Notes: generated by a model from the sequence alone, not told the origin. 9,824 bases of DNA from Crocinitomicaceae bacterium (GCA_030833265.1 JAURHO010000056.1:1-9824), one strand, 5' to 3'. Shown: positions 1-6,911, numbered from the stretch's first letter. Made by a program: numbers and translations.

Positions 1-132
1 ACATCAGCATACGTTGACCATATGCAACAGACTTATGTAGCCCCGGGTCTAAGACTCAACGTTGAAAAAACAACCAGCAGTGATGGCCTAACATCAACTG
101 TGGTCACTGAGTGGAAAGATGCCGCGGCCTAG
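1..132 (+). CDS. C-terminal end of an unidentified protein (partial, 5' end outside window)
   Basis: Frame 1 is open from the window edge to a TAG at 130-132 and gives 43 residues ending EWKDAAA. The reading starts TSAYVDHMQQ and is polar, with several Thr/Ser/Val stretches, no membrane segment and no motif I recognise. The coding call rests on the open frame and on the 14-base overlap of its stop with the ATG of the next gene, a spacing repeated exactly at the next junction downstream. It probably shares an operon with the glycosyltransferase, so an envelope role is possible, but the tail alone cannot show that. I do not recognise the family. Confidence 0.6.
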   Translation, partial: TSAYVDHMQQTYVAPGLRLNVEKTTSSDGLTSTVVTEWKDAAA

Positions 133-1060
133 TCTCCAAAAAATCCTGATTTCAAGAACAGATGCCATTGGCGATGTTTGCCTGACGCTGCCTGTTTGTA
201 TGGCGCTTAAAAAGCAATTCCCAGAAGCGCAACTCGTTTACTTATGCCGCAAATACACGGCTCCTGTTGTGGCTTGTTTTGAGCCCATCAGTGAAATTTT
301 ACTTTTTGAAGACTTGGAGGTTTTAGCAAAAGAAGACCGACAAGCACGACTCAAAGGGTTCTCAGCGGTTTTGCACTTATTTCCAAACAAAGTAGTTGGT
401 CAGTGGTGTAAAGATGCCCGCATTCCCTTAAGAGTTGGTACCGCACACCGCCTGCACCATTGGGCGACCTGCAATTTGTTGCCCTGGTTTTCTAGAAAGC
501 GCTCCGACTTGCACGAGGCACAACTCAATTTTTATTTAGCGAAAGCAATAGGCATCAAGCAAATCCCGAGTTGGGAAGAAATGGAGTTTGATTTCAGCGC
601 ACAAGGAGCTTTGCCACAGGAATTCAACCCACTGGAAAATCAAACGCGCATACTCATCCATCCGAAATCAAATGGGAGTGGGGTAGAGTATCCCATGGAA
701 AAATATGCTGAGCTTGCACTAATGTTAGCTGAAAAAGGTTATCACATATATTTCACAGGTACGCGTCAAGAAGGCGAGTTATTTGCAGCTCAAATTCCAG
801 GGCACCCTGCTATTCATAATGCAGCAGGTTTATGGACGCTCCAGGAATTCATTGCGGTTATTGCACAATCAAAAGCGCTCATAGCTTGCTCGACAGGCCC
901 GTATCATTTAGCGGGTTTGTGTCAAATTCAGGCCATTGGTTTGTTTACGTCACGCCGACCAATACACCCAGGACGTTGGAAAGCCTTAGGGCCAAATTCT
1001 AAAGCGCTCACTGAAATATCCAATCTCTCGCCTCAACAAATTTGCGATGCCATTGAATAA
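119..1060 (+). CDS. Glycosyltransferase family 9 protein (ADP-heptose:LPS heptosyltransferase-like)
   Basis: This 313-residue protein resembles GT9 enzymes, which transfer heptose or a related sugar from a nucleotide donor to lipopolysaccharide core or another surface glycan at the inner face of the inner membrane. The N-terminal half starts with the family signature RTDAIGDVCLTLP (residues 13-25); D19 falls where the catalytic Asp of WaaC-type enzymes lies. The C-terminal donor-binding half has HPKSNGSG (181-188), TGTRQEGE (213-220) and CSTGPYHLAG (257-266), in GT9 order. Length is slightly short but within the family range, with no signal peptide or membrane segment. The ATG at 119 overlaps the upstream stop by 14 bases. 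A GGAAAG sits directly against the start codon, too close to act as a standard ribosome site, so coupled translation is likely. The final 14 bases overlap the next gene. The family is clear; sugar and acceptor cannot be told from sequence. Confidence 0.85.
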   Translation: MPRPSLQKILISRTDAIGDVCLTLPVCMALKKQFPEAQLVYLCRKYTAPVVACFEPISEILLFEDLEVLAKEDRQARLKGFSAVLHLFPNKVVGQWCKDARIPLRVGTAHRLHHWATCNLLPWFSRKRSDLHEAQLNFYLAKAIGIKQIPSWEEMEFDFSAQGALPQEFNPLENQTRILIHPKSNGSGVEYPMEKYAELALMLAEKGYHIYFTGTRQEGELFAAQIPGHPAIHNAAGLWTLQEFIAVIAQSKALIACSTGPYHLAGLCQIQAIGLFTSRRPIHPGRWKALGPNSKALTEISNLSPQQICDAIE

Positions 1061-1748
1061 AATCTTGTGGCGCAATATTTTACTTGGCTTGTTTGTAAGC
1101 GTCTTTAGTTTGGGCTTACTCGCACCTCAGGCTGCCTTTGTTTTGCCTTGGCCAGTTTGGCAGCAAGCAGTGGCCCACGGTTTATTAATTGGTCAGTTTT
1201 ATTATTGGCTACACGAGCGCCCCAAACCAACGCTACAATTGCTGTTATTAACCCTGAGCGGGCTCTATTATCTATTTCTTTACCAAGAACTTTGGATATA
1301 TTTATTTTTCTGGCTCTTTTTATTACTCTTGTTTTTGCTTGCCTTGAGCTATGATCATTATTTAAAATGGCGTAGAATCCCATATCTTAAATCTTTTCTG
1401 ATTCCTGTTTTGTGGTTTCTGTTTTTAAACGTGATTCCAAGTATGGCTGCAAACAATGGTCGTTTGAACCCAGTATTTTTGCTTTTCTATTTTGCCTTGA
1501 GCCTACAAGCCGATCGAGAAGATTTAACACAAGATCAAGGGAATTTTAAAACACTCGCAGGGCTTTTAGGAAATAAGAACACTGGATATTTGGTCCTGTT
1601 TTTACTTGCCTTGTGTGCTTATCTATTTTTTCTTCCTTTTGTCTGGGTAATGATTCCGCTTGTGGTCATGAACCGAGAGCAATTCTTTCCAAAACGCAGC
1701 TTTGATAGTTTGCTTTTCTTGCTTGGGCTTTACTTTTTATTCCGTTAA
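1047..1748 (+). CDS. Small polytopic membrane protein, divergent UbiA-like prenyltransferase
   Basis: This 233-residue protein is very hydrophobic, with about seven possible membrane segments and a basic stretch HYLKWRR near residues 104-110. Its best clue is D156-x-x-D159-x-x-x-D163 followed by KTLAGLLG (168-175). This fits the second Asp-rich motif of UbiA-superfamily prenyltransferases (DxxDxxxD, then a K-T-L/I-P...LG stretch), which binds Mg-diphosphate of the prenyl donor. The preceding YLKSFLIPVLWFL segment also resembles small UbiA-like proteins of Flavobacteria. The first motif, NxxxDxxxD, is not visible; the corresponding area near residues 45-60 reads IGQFYYWLHERP. At 233 residues it is shorter than the usual 280-300. 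Activity and substrate are therefore uncertain. Its ATG lies inside the GT9 gene with a 14-base overlap, so the two are probably translationally coupled. The UbiA assignment is from motif recall only; the alternative is an uncharacterised membrane protein. Confidence 0.6.
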   Translation: MPLNKILWRNILLGLFVSVFSLGLLAPQAAFVLPWPVWQQAVAHGLLIGQFYYWLHERPKPTLQLLLLTLSGLYYLFLYQELWIYLFFWLFLLLLFLLALSYDHYLKWRRIPYLKSFLIPVLWFLFLNVIPSMAANNGRLNPVFLLFYFALSLQADREDLTQDQGNFKTLAGLLGNKNTGYLVLFLLALCAYLFFLPFVWVMIPLVVMNREQFFPKRSFDSLLFLLGLYFLFR

Positions 1749-1760
1749 GCGCAAGCTTTG

Positions 1761-1768
1761 TATCTTTG
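1761..1768 (+). promoter_or_regulatory. Probable -7 promoter element of leuS (TATCTTTG)
   Basis: TATCTTTG exactly matches the Bacteroidota -7 consensus TAnnTTTG. It ends 18 bases before the leuS ATG at 1787, a typical distance in this phylum. No good TTTG -33 box lies 19-21 bases upstream; only a T-run around 1734-1738 is near that position. leuS can therefore probably be transcribed apart from the glycosyltransferase operon, although readthrough from upstream is also possible. Confidence 0.5.
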
Positions 1769-1786
1769 TGCTCTCTACAAGAAAGC

Positions 1787-4564
1787 ATGGACTACCAATT
1801 TAACCACATTGAAGCCAAATGGCGCCAAATTTGGCAAGAGCGCCAAACTTATAAAATCACTGAAGACGGCAGCAAGCCAAAGTACTATGTGCTTGACATG
1901 TTCCCGTATCCTTCTGGGGCAGGCTTACACGTGGGGCATCCACTTGGTTACATTGCCTCCGATATTTATTCGCGCTACAAACGCTTGCAAGGATTCAATG
2001 TCTTGCACCCAATGGGTTATGACTCTTTTGGTTTACCTGCTGAACAATATGCTATTCAAACAGGACAGCACCCTGCAATCACCACCAAAGAAAATATTGC
2101 ACGTTATCGCCAACAGCTGGACCTCATGGGTTTCAGTTATGATTGGTCAAGAGAAGTCCGCACTTCAGAGCCTAGTTATTACAAATGGACGCAATGGATT
2201 TTCAAACAACTGTTCGATGCATACTACGATCTCAAAAGCAACAAAGCTGAGCGCATTTCTCAGTTAGTGGCTGCTTTTGAACAAGCCGGAAATCAACATA
2301 TTGAAGCAGTAACAGATTGTACCGAACAATTTGATGCGGCTACCTGGAACTCGAAAGACGCCCAAGCGAAAGAAGAAATCTTACAACAATACCGTTTGGC
2401 TTATTTAGCCGAGAGTTGGGTCAATTGGTGCCCAGCACTTGGCACTGTTTTGGCCAACGATGAAATAGTCAACGGCGTTTCAGAACGTGGTGGCCATCCT
2501 GTCGAACAAAAACGCATGATGCAGTGGTCTATGCGCATCAAAGCATATGCTGATCGCCTTTTAGAAGGCCTAGACCGCATTGATTGGACCGACGCACTCA
2601 AAGAACAGCAGCGCAACTGGATCGGAAAGTCAAAAGGCGCGAGCGTGCGTTTCCAAGTGAAAGACCACGACGCTGAAATCGAAGTCTTTACAACGCGCCC
2701 TGACACGATCTTTGGAGTGAGTTTCATGGTGTTGGCACCCGAACACCCGTTAGTGCCGCAAATCACAGCTGAGGGCCACGCTGAGGCCGTTAAACAGTAT
2801 CAGCAAGAAGCAGCGCTTAAAACTGAACGCGATCGCCAGGCCGATGTCAAAAACATAAGTGGCCAGTTTACGGGCGCCTATGCCGTGCATCCGTTTACTG
2901 GGGCAGCTATTCCAATTTGGATCGGTGACTACGTTTTGGCTTCTTACGGAACAGGCGCCGTTATGGCAGTGCCATGTGGTGACCAACGCGACTACGACTT
3001 TGCCAAGCACTTTGACCTAGCCATCCCAAATATTTTCAAAGACCAAGATATCAGTGAAGCGGCCTATGCTGAAAAAGATGCCTTGATCGCCAATTCTGAT
3101 TTCCTAAATGGCCTGCCCGCTAAAAAAGCCATGGAAACCGCAATAGCTGAAATCGAAAAAAGAGGCCTTGGCTTCGGAAAAACGAACTTCCGCTTACGCG
3201 ATGCTGTTTTTTCCAGACAGCGCTATTGGGGCGAACCTTTCCCGGTTTATTACCAAGATGGTCTGCCTCATTTGGTTCCCGACGAGCAGTTGCCTGTAAC
3301 ACTCCCAGAAGTCGATAAATATTTACCGACTGAAGATGGCGAACCACCACTGGCGCGTGCTGCAAAAGAGGCGTGGTCGTGTCAGCTCGGTGAGCGCATG
3401 GAATTCAATACCATGCCAGGATGGGCTGGAAGCAGTTGGTACTTCTTGCGCTACATGGATCCTCAGAACGATGACTTTTTTGTGAGTCCGGAAAAAGTAG
3501 CCTATTGGCAAAATGTCGATTTATACATCGGAGGATCAGAGCATGCTACTGGTCACTTGCTATATGCCCGCTTCTGGACGAAGTTCTTACATGACCTCGG
3601 TTATTTGCCTTTTGATGAACCTTTTGCTAAACTCATAAACCAAGGTATGATCTTGGGCAAGAGCGCTATTGCCTATATTGGCCCTGATCAAAAAATGTAT
3701 TCATTTGATTGCTTACCTAAGGACCAAAATGGCTTCCGTGAAGTCAGGATCCTCATTGACCTCATTAATGACGACGAAAGCATTCAGTTAGAAGCCTTGC
3801 AACAGTGGCAACCGCAATATGAAAATCTTGAATTCGTCAAAAATGATGCTGGCAAAATCATTGTCAAGCGCGAGGTAGATAAGATGTCGAAGCGTTGGTA
3901 TAACGTGGTAACACCAGATGACCTCTGTGAGCGTTATGGTGCCGATACCCTGCGCATGTATGAAATGTTCTTGGGCCCACTCGAACAGAGCAAACCATGG
4001 GATACCAAAGGTATTACGGGCGTACACGGCTTCTTGAAAAAATACTGGCGCTTATTCCACCAGAATGGCACTTTTGAAGTGAGCGAAGGAGAAGCCAGCC
4101 CTGCAGCGCTCAAAACCTTACACAAAACCATCAAGAAGCTCCGCGATGACCTCGAACGCTTTTCGTTCAATACGGGTGTTTCAAGTTTCATGATTTGTGT
4201 CAACGAACTCACCGATCAAAAATGCAATAACCGCCATATTTTAGAGCAGCTCACTATCCTGATGGCGCCGTATGCGCCGCATATTTGTGAAGAAATCTGG
4301 TCCCAGTTGCAGCCCCAAAGCCCAACTATTTTCAATGAAAGCTATCCAGAACTCAACGAAGCTTACTTGACAGAATCAAGTTTCTCGTATCCAGTTTCTT
4401 TCAATGGCAAGATGCGCATGAAGGTAGAATTACCTTTAAACCTTAGCCCTGCTGAAATTGAAGCAGCTGTTATGGCCTTACCAGATGCACAAAAATGGCT
4501 CGAAGGCAAAACACCGAAAAAGGTGATTATTGTTCCTGGAAAGATTGTGAATATTGTGCTCTAG
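1787..4564 (+). CDS. leuS: Leucyl-tRNA synthetase
   Basis: This 925-residue cytoplasmic class I synthetase charges tRNA-Leu with leucine using ATP. It has the HIGH-type motif HVGH (48-51) after FPYPSGAGL, the CP1 editing-domain motif TTRPDT (302-307), GTGAVMAVPCGDQRDYDF in the editing pocket (the Asp that holds the mischarged amino group is kept), and KMSKR (699-703). The C-terminal tail ends PKKVIIVPGKIVNIVL, as in bacterial LeuRS. It is longer than the roughly 860 residues of E. coli. About 55 extra residues lie near 146-202, just before the AESWVNWCP segment, and about 25 more before KMSKR. I associate such insertions with Bacteroidota LeuRS. The ATG at 1787 is preferred because MDYQFNHIEAKW matches the normal N-terminus. 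A TTG at 1766 would add seven residues but lies inside the -7 box. No damage to the frame is seen. Confidence 0.97.
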   Translation: MDYQFNHIEAKWRQIWQERQTYKITEDGSKPKYYVLDMFPYPSGAGLHVGHPLGYIASDIYSRYKRLQGFNVLHPMGYDSFGLPAEQYAIQTGQHPAITTKENIARYRQQLDLMGFSYDWSREVRTSEPSYYKWTQWIFKQLFDAYYDLKSNKAERISQLVAAFEQAGNQHIEAVTDCTEQFDAATWNSKDAQAKEEILQQYRLAYLAESWVNWCPALGTVLANDEIVNGVSERGGHPVEQKRMMQWSMRIKAYADRLLEGLDRIDWTDALKEQQRNWIGKSKGASVRFQVKDHDAEIEVFTTRPDTIFGVSFMVLAPEHPLVPQITAEGHAEAVKQYQQEAALKTERDRQADVKNISGQFTGAYAVHPFTGAAIPIWIGDYVLASYGTGAVMAVPCGDQRDYDFAKHFDLAIPNIFKDQDISEAAYAEKDALIANSDFLNGLPAKKAMETAIAEIEKRGLGFGKTNFRLRDAVFSRQRYWGEPFPVYYQDGLPHLVPDEQLPVTLPEVDKYLPTEDGEPPLARAAKEAWSCQLGERMEFNTMPGWAGSSWYFLRYMDPQNDDFFVSPEKVAYWQNVDLYIGGSEHATGHLLYARFWTKFLHDLGYLPFDEPFAKLINQGMILGKSAIAYIGPDQKMYSFDCLPKDQNGFREVRILIDLINDDESIQLEALQQWQPQYENLEFVKNDAGKIIVKREVDKMSKRWYNVVTPDDLCERYGADTLRMYEMFLGPLEQSKPWDTKGITGVHGFLKKYWRLFHQNGTFEVSEGEASPAALKTLHKTIKKLRDDLERFSFNTGVSSFMICVNELTDQKCNNRHILEQLTILMAPYAPHICEEIWSQLQPQSPTIFNESYPELNEAYLTESSFSYPVSFNGKMRMKVELPLNLSPAEIEAAVMALPDAQKWLEGKTPKKVIIVPGKIVNIVL

Positions 4565-4578
4565 TAAGCGCTTTACTA
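4562..4578. terminator. Inverted repeat at the leuS/regulator convergent junction, possible weak bidirectional terminator
   Basis: TAGTAA (4562-4567) and TTACTA (4573-4578) can pair around the loop GCGCT. The left arm starts at the leuS stop codon, and the pair fills most of the 18-base gap between the two converging genes. The stem is AT-rich and only six pairs long, with no T-run after it on either strand, so it is a poor match to a classical intrinsic terminator. Its place in the convergent gap is the main support. Confidence 0.25.
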
Positions 4579-4582
4579 AAGT

Positions 4583-5452
4583 TTACTTGAACAAAGAGAG
4601 CAGGCTTGCTGCGTTTTTGACTTCTGTAATGAGTCCTTTGAGCGCATCAGCATGCACATGAATTTGCGCACCCCCTGCCATGAATTCAACACCAGGTGCA
4701 TCGGCTTGTAGTTGCTTAAAGTAATTTGTAATAAAGCTTTGGTCAACCGCTGTAAGCCAGCTACTTAGCACCACCGTTGGTTTGAGTCTTTGAATGCAGT
4801 CTACTAAGGAATCGTAAGGTAAACTCTGCCCTAAGTAGTAAGTATAATAACCTTTGCTTCTCAATAAATATTGGTAGAACAGGAGCCCGATTTCATGCCA
4901 GTCGTGTTCTGGCAAAAAGAGCAGGGCCGACTGCGAACCTTTATCTGGGATACCTAATTTATCAATTTCGGTAATGACTTTCTGACGAATGAGGTTGGAA
5001 ATAAAATGTTCCTGAGCTGCTGAAATGCTGTTAACCAACCACATCACGCCAATTCTGTCAAGAAATGGAATCAAGTGCTCTGAAAACGTATTTTCGAGGC
5101 CTTTTTGATGGATGAGGTCGTTGAGTGTATTTCTAAATAGTTGTTCGTCTAGTTCGAGCAAAGCCAAAATGAGCTTTTCTTCTGCGTTGTCAATGGCAGG
5201 GCTGAGTCGGATATCGGAGACCAATGCGTGAAGAGCGCTGGTTTCCATGGTGGCTATTTTCGAAATTTTAACCCCATTTTTATTCAATAAACTGACGTTT
5301 AATAGAAAAGATAAATCTGCATCAGAATAGGTTCTGATTTGGGTGTCGGTTCTTTCCGGAATGAGCATGCCATAGCGCTTTTCCCAGATGCGAATCGTGT
5401 GGGCTTTGATGCCCGTAAGTATTTCTATATCTTTTATTTTATATTCTGCCAT
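4583..5452 (-). CDS. MerR-family regulator with cobalamin-binding domain (CarH/LitR-like)
   Basis: This 289-residue protein is probably a DNA-binding transcription factor whose DNA affinity is set by a bound B12 cofactor. Residues 1-70 form a MerR winged helix (KIKDIEILTGIKAHTIRIWEKRYG, then RTYSDADLSFL). Residues about 90-165 are the helical cobalamin-cap domain, with W138, nine residues, then E148-H149, which is the W-x9-EH signature of adenosylcobalamin photoreceptors. Residues about 170-289 are a Rossmann cobalamin-binding domain with an intact D184-W-H186-E-I-G189 (DxHxxG); H186 would be the lower axial ligand. In Thermus CarH the residue after the signature Trp is His132, which caps cobalt after light exposure; here it is Leu139. 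Such regulators often control carotenoid genes in Flavobacteria, but none lie in this window. It is alone on its strand, converging with leuS and diverging from engB. The domain call is strong; light sensing is inference. Confidence 0.88.
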   Translation of the reverse strand: MAEYKIKDIEILTGIKAHTIRIWEKRYGMLIPERTDTQIRTYSDADLSFLLNVSLLNKNGVKISKIATMETSALHALVSDIRLSPAIDNAEEKLILALLELDEQLFRNTLNDLIHQKGLENTFSEHLIPFLDRIGVMWLVNSISAAQEHFISNLIRQKVITEIDKLGIPDKGSQSALLFLPEHDWHEIGLLFYQYLLRSKGYYTYYLGQSLPYDSLVDCIQRLKPTVVLSSWLTAVDQSFITNYFKQLQADAPGVEFMAGGAQIHVHADALKGLITEVKNAASLLSLFK

Positions 5453-5485
5453 TGCGATGAGAGTTACTGCAAAACAACAGATATT

Positions 5486-5524
5486 AAAGTTTGTTCAAAA
5501 TGGGCAAAAATAAAAGTTTCAAAT
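5486..5524. repeat. Direct repeat AAAGTTT...CAAA in the regulator/engB divergent region
   Basis: AAAGTTTGTTCAAAAT at 5486-5501 and AAAGTTTCAAAT at 5513-5524 share the AAAGTTT and CAAA(A)T blocks and are offset by 27 bases. The first copy contains the small inverted repeat TTTG-TT-CAAA. The pair flanks and overlaps the divergent promoter elements, where an autoregulatory MerR-type operator would be expected. The region is AT-rich, so chance is a real alternative. Confidence 0.25.
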
Positions 5525-5534
5525 AACTTTGCAA
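5505..5534 (-). promoter_or_regulatory. Probable promoter of the MerR/cobalamin regulator
   Basis: On the minus strand, TTG (5534-5532), 19 bases, then TATTTTTG (5512-5505) fits the Bacteroidota pattern TTTG-N19-21-TAnnTTTG, although the -33 box is CTTG rather than TTTG. Transcription would start near 5498 and leave a leader of about 45 bases before the ATG at 5452. The -33 box lies directly next to the -7 element proposed for engB on the other strand. Confidence 0.45.
5524..5531 (+). promoter_or_regulatory. Probable -7 promoter element of engB (TAACTTTG), implying a leaderless mRNA
   Basis: TAACTTTG matches TAnnTTTG exactly but ends only four bases before the engB ATG at 5536. In this phylum transcription starts a few bases after this box, so the mRNA would begin at or almost at the start codon. 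No good TTTG lies 19-21 bases upstream; the nearest (5490-5493) is 30 bases away. It is the only -7 match on this strand in the gap. Confidence 0.45.
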
Positions 5535-5535
5535 G

Positions 5536-6126
5536 ATGCAAATCAAAACCGCAGAGTTCAGTATCTCTAATACCGAAGTTTCTAAATGCCCCACAGACGG
5601 CAAACCTGAATTTGCCTTCATCGGCCGTTCAAACGTCGGGAAGTCTTCACTCATCAATATGCTGACTTCTAAAAAAGGCCTCGCCAAAACATCCGGCACA
5701 CCCGGAAAAACACAACTGATCAATCACTTTTTGATCAATGAACAATGGTATATTGTCGATTTGCCTGGCTATGGCTATGCCAAAGTAAGCCGTTCACAAC
5801 GCAGTTCTTTTGAGCGCTTTATTTCTGACTACCTCACTAAAAGAGAGACGCTCATGAATATTTTCGTGCTTTTAGATGCACGGCTCGAGCCCCAGAAAAT
5901 CGACCTCGAATTCATGAACTGGTGCGGAGAAAAAGGTCTGCCTTTCTCAATGGTTTTCACGAAGATAGATAAGCTTTCAAGCACTGCCCTGCAAAAGAAC
6001 TTGGCCAAGTACAAAAAAGAAATGCTCAAATATTGGGAAGAACTCCCGCCCGTGTTTACCAGTTCGAGTGATTCAGGCTTCGGAAAAGAGCCGCTTTTGA
6101 ACTACATCGAGCAAATTTTAGCATAA
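5536..6126 (+). CDS. engB: Ribosome biogenesis GTPase EngB (YsxC/YihA)
   Basis: This 196-residue cytoplasmic TRAFAC-class GTPase is needed for late assembly of the 50S ribosomal subunit in bacteria where it has been studied. All GTP-binding motifs are present and in order: G1 GRSNVGKS (30-37), G2 within GTPGKTQ (54-60, T55), G3 DLPGYGYA (75-82), G4 TKID (142-145) and G5 around TSSS (175-178). The length is typical. The start MQIKTAEFSISNTEVSKCP fits the usual EngB N-terminus, so the ATG at 5536 is well supported even though it sits only four bases after the proposed -7 box and has no Shine-Dalgarno site. It is divergent from the cobalamin-type regulator and followed after 61 bases by yebC, which has its own promoter. 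Confidence 0.97.
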   Translation: MQIKTAEFSISNTEVSKCPTDGKPEFAFIGRSNVGKSSLINMLTSKKGLAKTSGTPGKTQLINHFLINEQWYIVDLPGYGYAKVSRSQRSSFERFISDYLTKRETLMNIFVLLDARLEPQKIDLEFMNWCGEKGLPFSMVFTKIDKLSSTALQKNLAKYKKEMLKYWEELPPVFTSSSDSGFGKEPLLNYIEQILA

Positions 6127-6136
6127 GCCAATTCCT

Positions 6137-6168
6137 TTTGAATTTTCCTTCTGAATTCCTTATTTTTG
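6137..6168 (+). promoter_or_regulatory. Promoter of yebC (TTTG-N20-TATTTTTG)
   Basis: TTTG at 6137-6140, a 20-base spacer and TATTTTTG at 6161-6168 match the Bacteroidota housekeeping promoter in both boxes and in spacing. It is the most complete promoter in the window. Transcription should start near 6174, giving an A-rich leader of about 14 bases with no Shine-Dalgarno site before the ATG at 6188. The spacer contains repeated AATT..CCTT blocks. Confidence 0.65.
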
Positions 6169-6187
6169 CCACAAAAAGATAACAAAA

Positions 6188-6898
6188 ATGGGAAGAGCGT
6201 TTGAATACCGTAGAGCAGCAAAAGAAAAGCGTTGGGACAAAATGTCCAAAATGTTTCCAAAACTAGGTAAAGCTATTACAATGGCTGCCAAAGAAGGCGG
6301 CATGGACCCAGCAACCAATGCCAAGCTCAGAACCGCTATTCAGAACGCGAAGTCTGAAAACATGCCCAAAGACAACATTGAGTCTGCGATCAAAAGGGCG
6401 GCCCAAAAAGATATCGCTTCTTTCACCGAAGTAAATTACGAAGGAAAAGGCCCGCATGGTGTTTTGGTTTATGTTGAATGCGCCACAGACAACCCGACGC
6501 GCACCGTTGCCAACGTTAAATCATACTTCAACAAAGCTGGCGGCGCAGTAGTTCCGAATGGTTCTATGGAATTCATGTTTTCAAGAAAGAGTGTTTTTGA
6601 AATCGCCAAAACACCCGAAATGGATCCCGAAATGCTTGAATTAGAACTCATCGATGCCGGTTGCGAAGAAATCGAAGTAGAGGAGGAGCAAATCATTGTT
6701 TACGGAGACTACACTGCATTTGGCACCATCGCCAAAGCGCTTGAAGACATGCAAATTGAAGTGCAGAAATCAAGCCTCAAGCGCATTCCTACGAGTCCTG
6801 TAGAATTTACAGAAGAACAACTAGTGGATATCGAGAAAATGCTTGATAAAATTGAAGACGACGACGACATCCAGCAAGTCTTTACCAATATTGCCTAA
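6188..6898 (+). CDS. yebC: YebC/PmpR/TACO1-family protein
   Basis: This 236-residue cytoplasmic protein has the usual family length. The N-terminal domain carries the family signature (MGRAFEYRRAAKEKRW, then NAKSENMPKDNIESAIKRA near residues 54-72), followed by YEGKGPHGVLVYVECATDNPTRT (about 85-107) and two alpha/beta domains with an acidic C-terminus (EDDDD near 226-230). The family was first annotated as transcriptional regulators (PmpR). TACO1 and more recent bacterial work point to a role in translation on the ribosome, including of difficult proline-rich sequences, so the label 'probable transcriptional regulatory protein' should be read with care. It lies between a ribosome-assembly GTPase and porW and has its own well-formed promoter. 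The start codon agrees with the conserved MGRAFE N-terminus of the Bacteroidota branch. Confidence 0.95.
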   Translation: MGRAFEYRRAAKEKRWDKMSKMFPKLGKAITMAAKEGGMDPATNAKLRTAIQNAKSENMPKDNIESAIKRAAQKDIASFTEVNYEGKGPHGVLVYVECATDNPTRTVANVKSYFNKAGGAVVPNGSMEFMFSRKSVFEIAKTPEMDPEMLELELIDAGCEEIEVEEEQIIVYGDYTAFGTIAKALEDMQIEVQKSSLKRIPTSPVEFTEEQLVDIEKMLDKIEDDDDIQQVFTNIA

Positions 6899-6911
6899 TT
6901 TGTACACTAAA

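Noticed and set aside
1766..1786. Upstream TTG start of leuS adding MCSLQES
   Set aside because: The TTG lies inside the -7 box, so it would be at or before the transcription start, and LeuRS proteins normally begin at the M-x-Y-x-F segment starting at 1787.
1758..2267. 169-residue open frame on the + strand, out of frame with leuS
   Set aside because: It overlaps the 5' end of leuS, has a low-complexity Ser/Thr/Leu composition with no recognisable domain, and leuS is certain in the other frame.
5339..5665. 108-residue open frame on the + strand across the regulator/engB gap
   Set aside because: It runs antisense to the MerR domain, through the promoter region and out of frame into engB, with no recognisable protein features.
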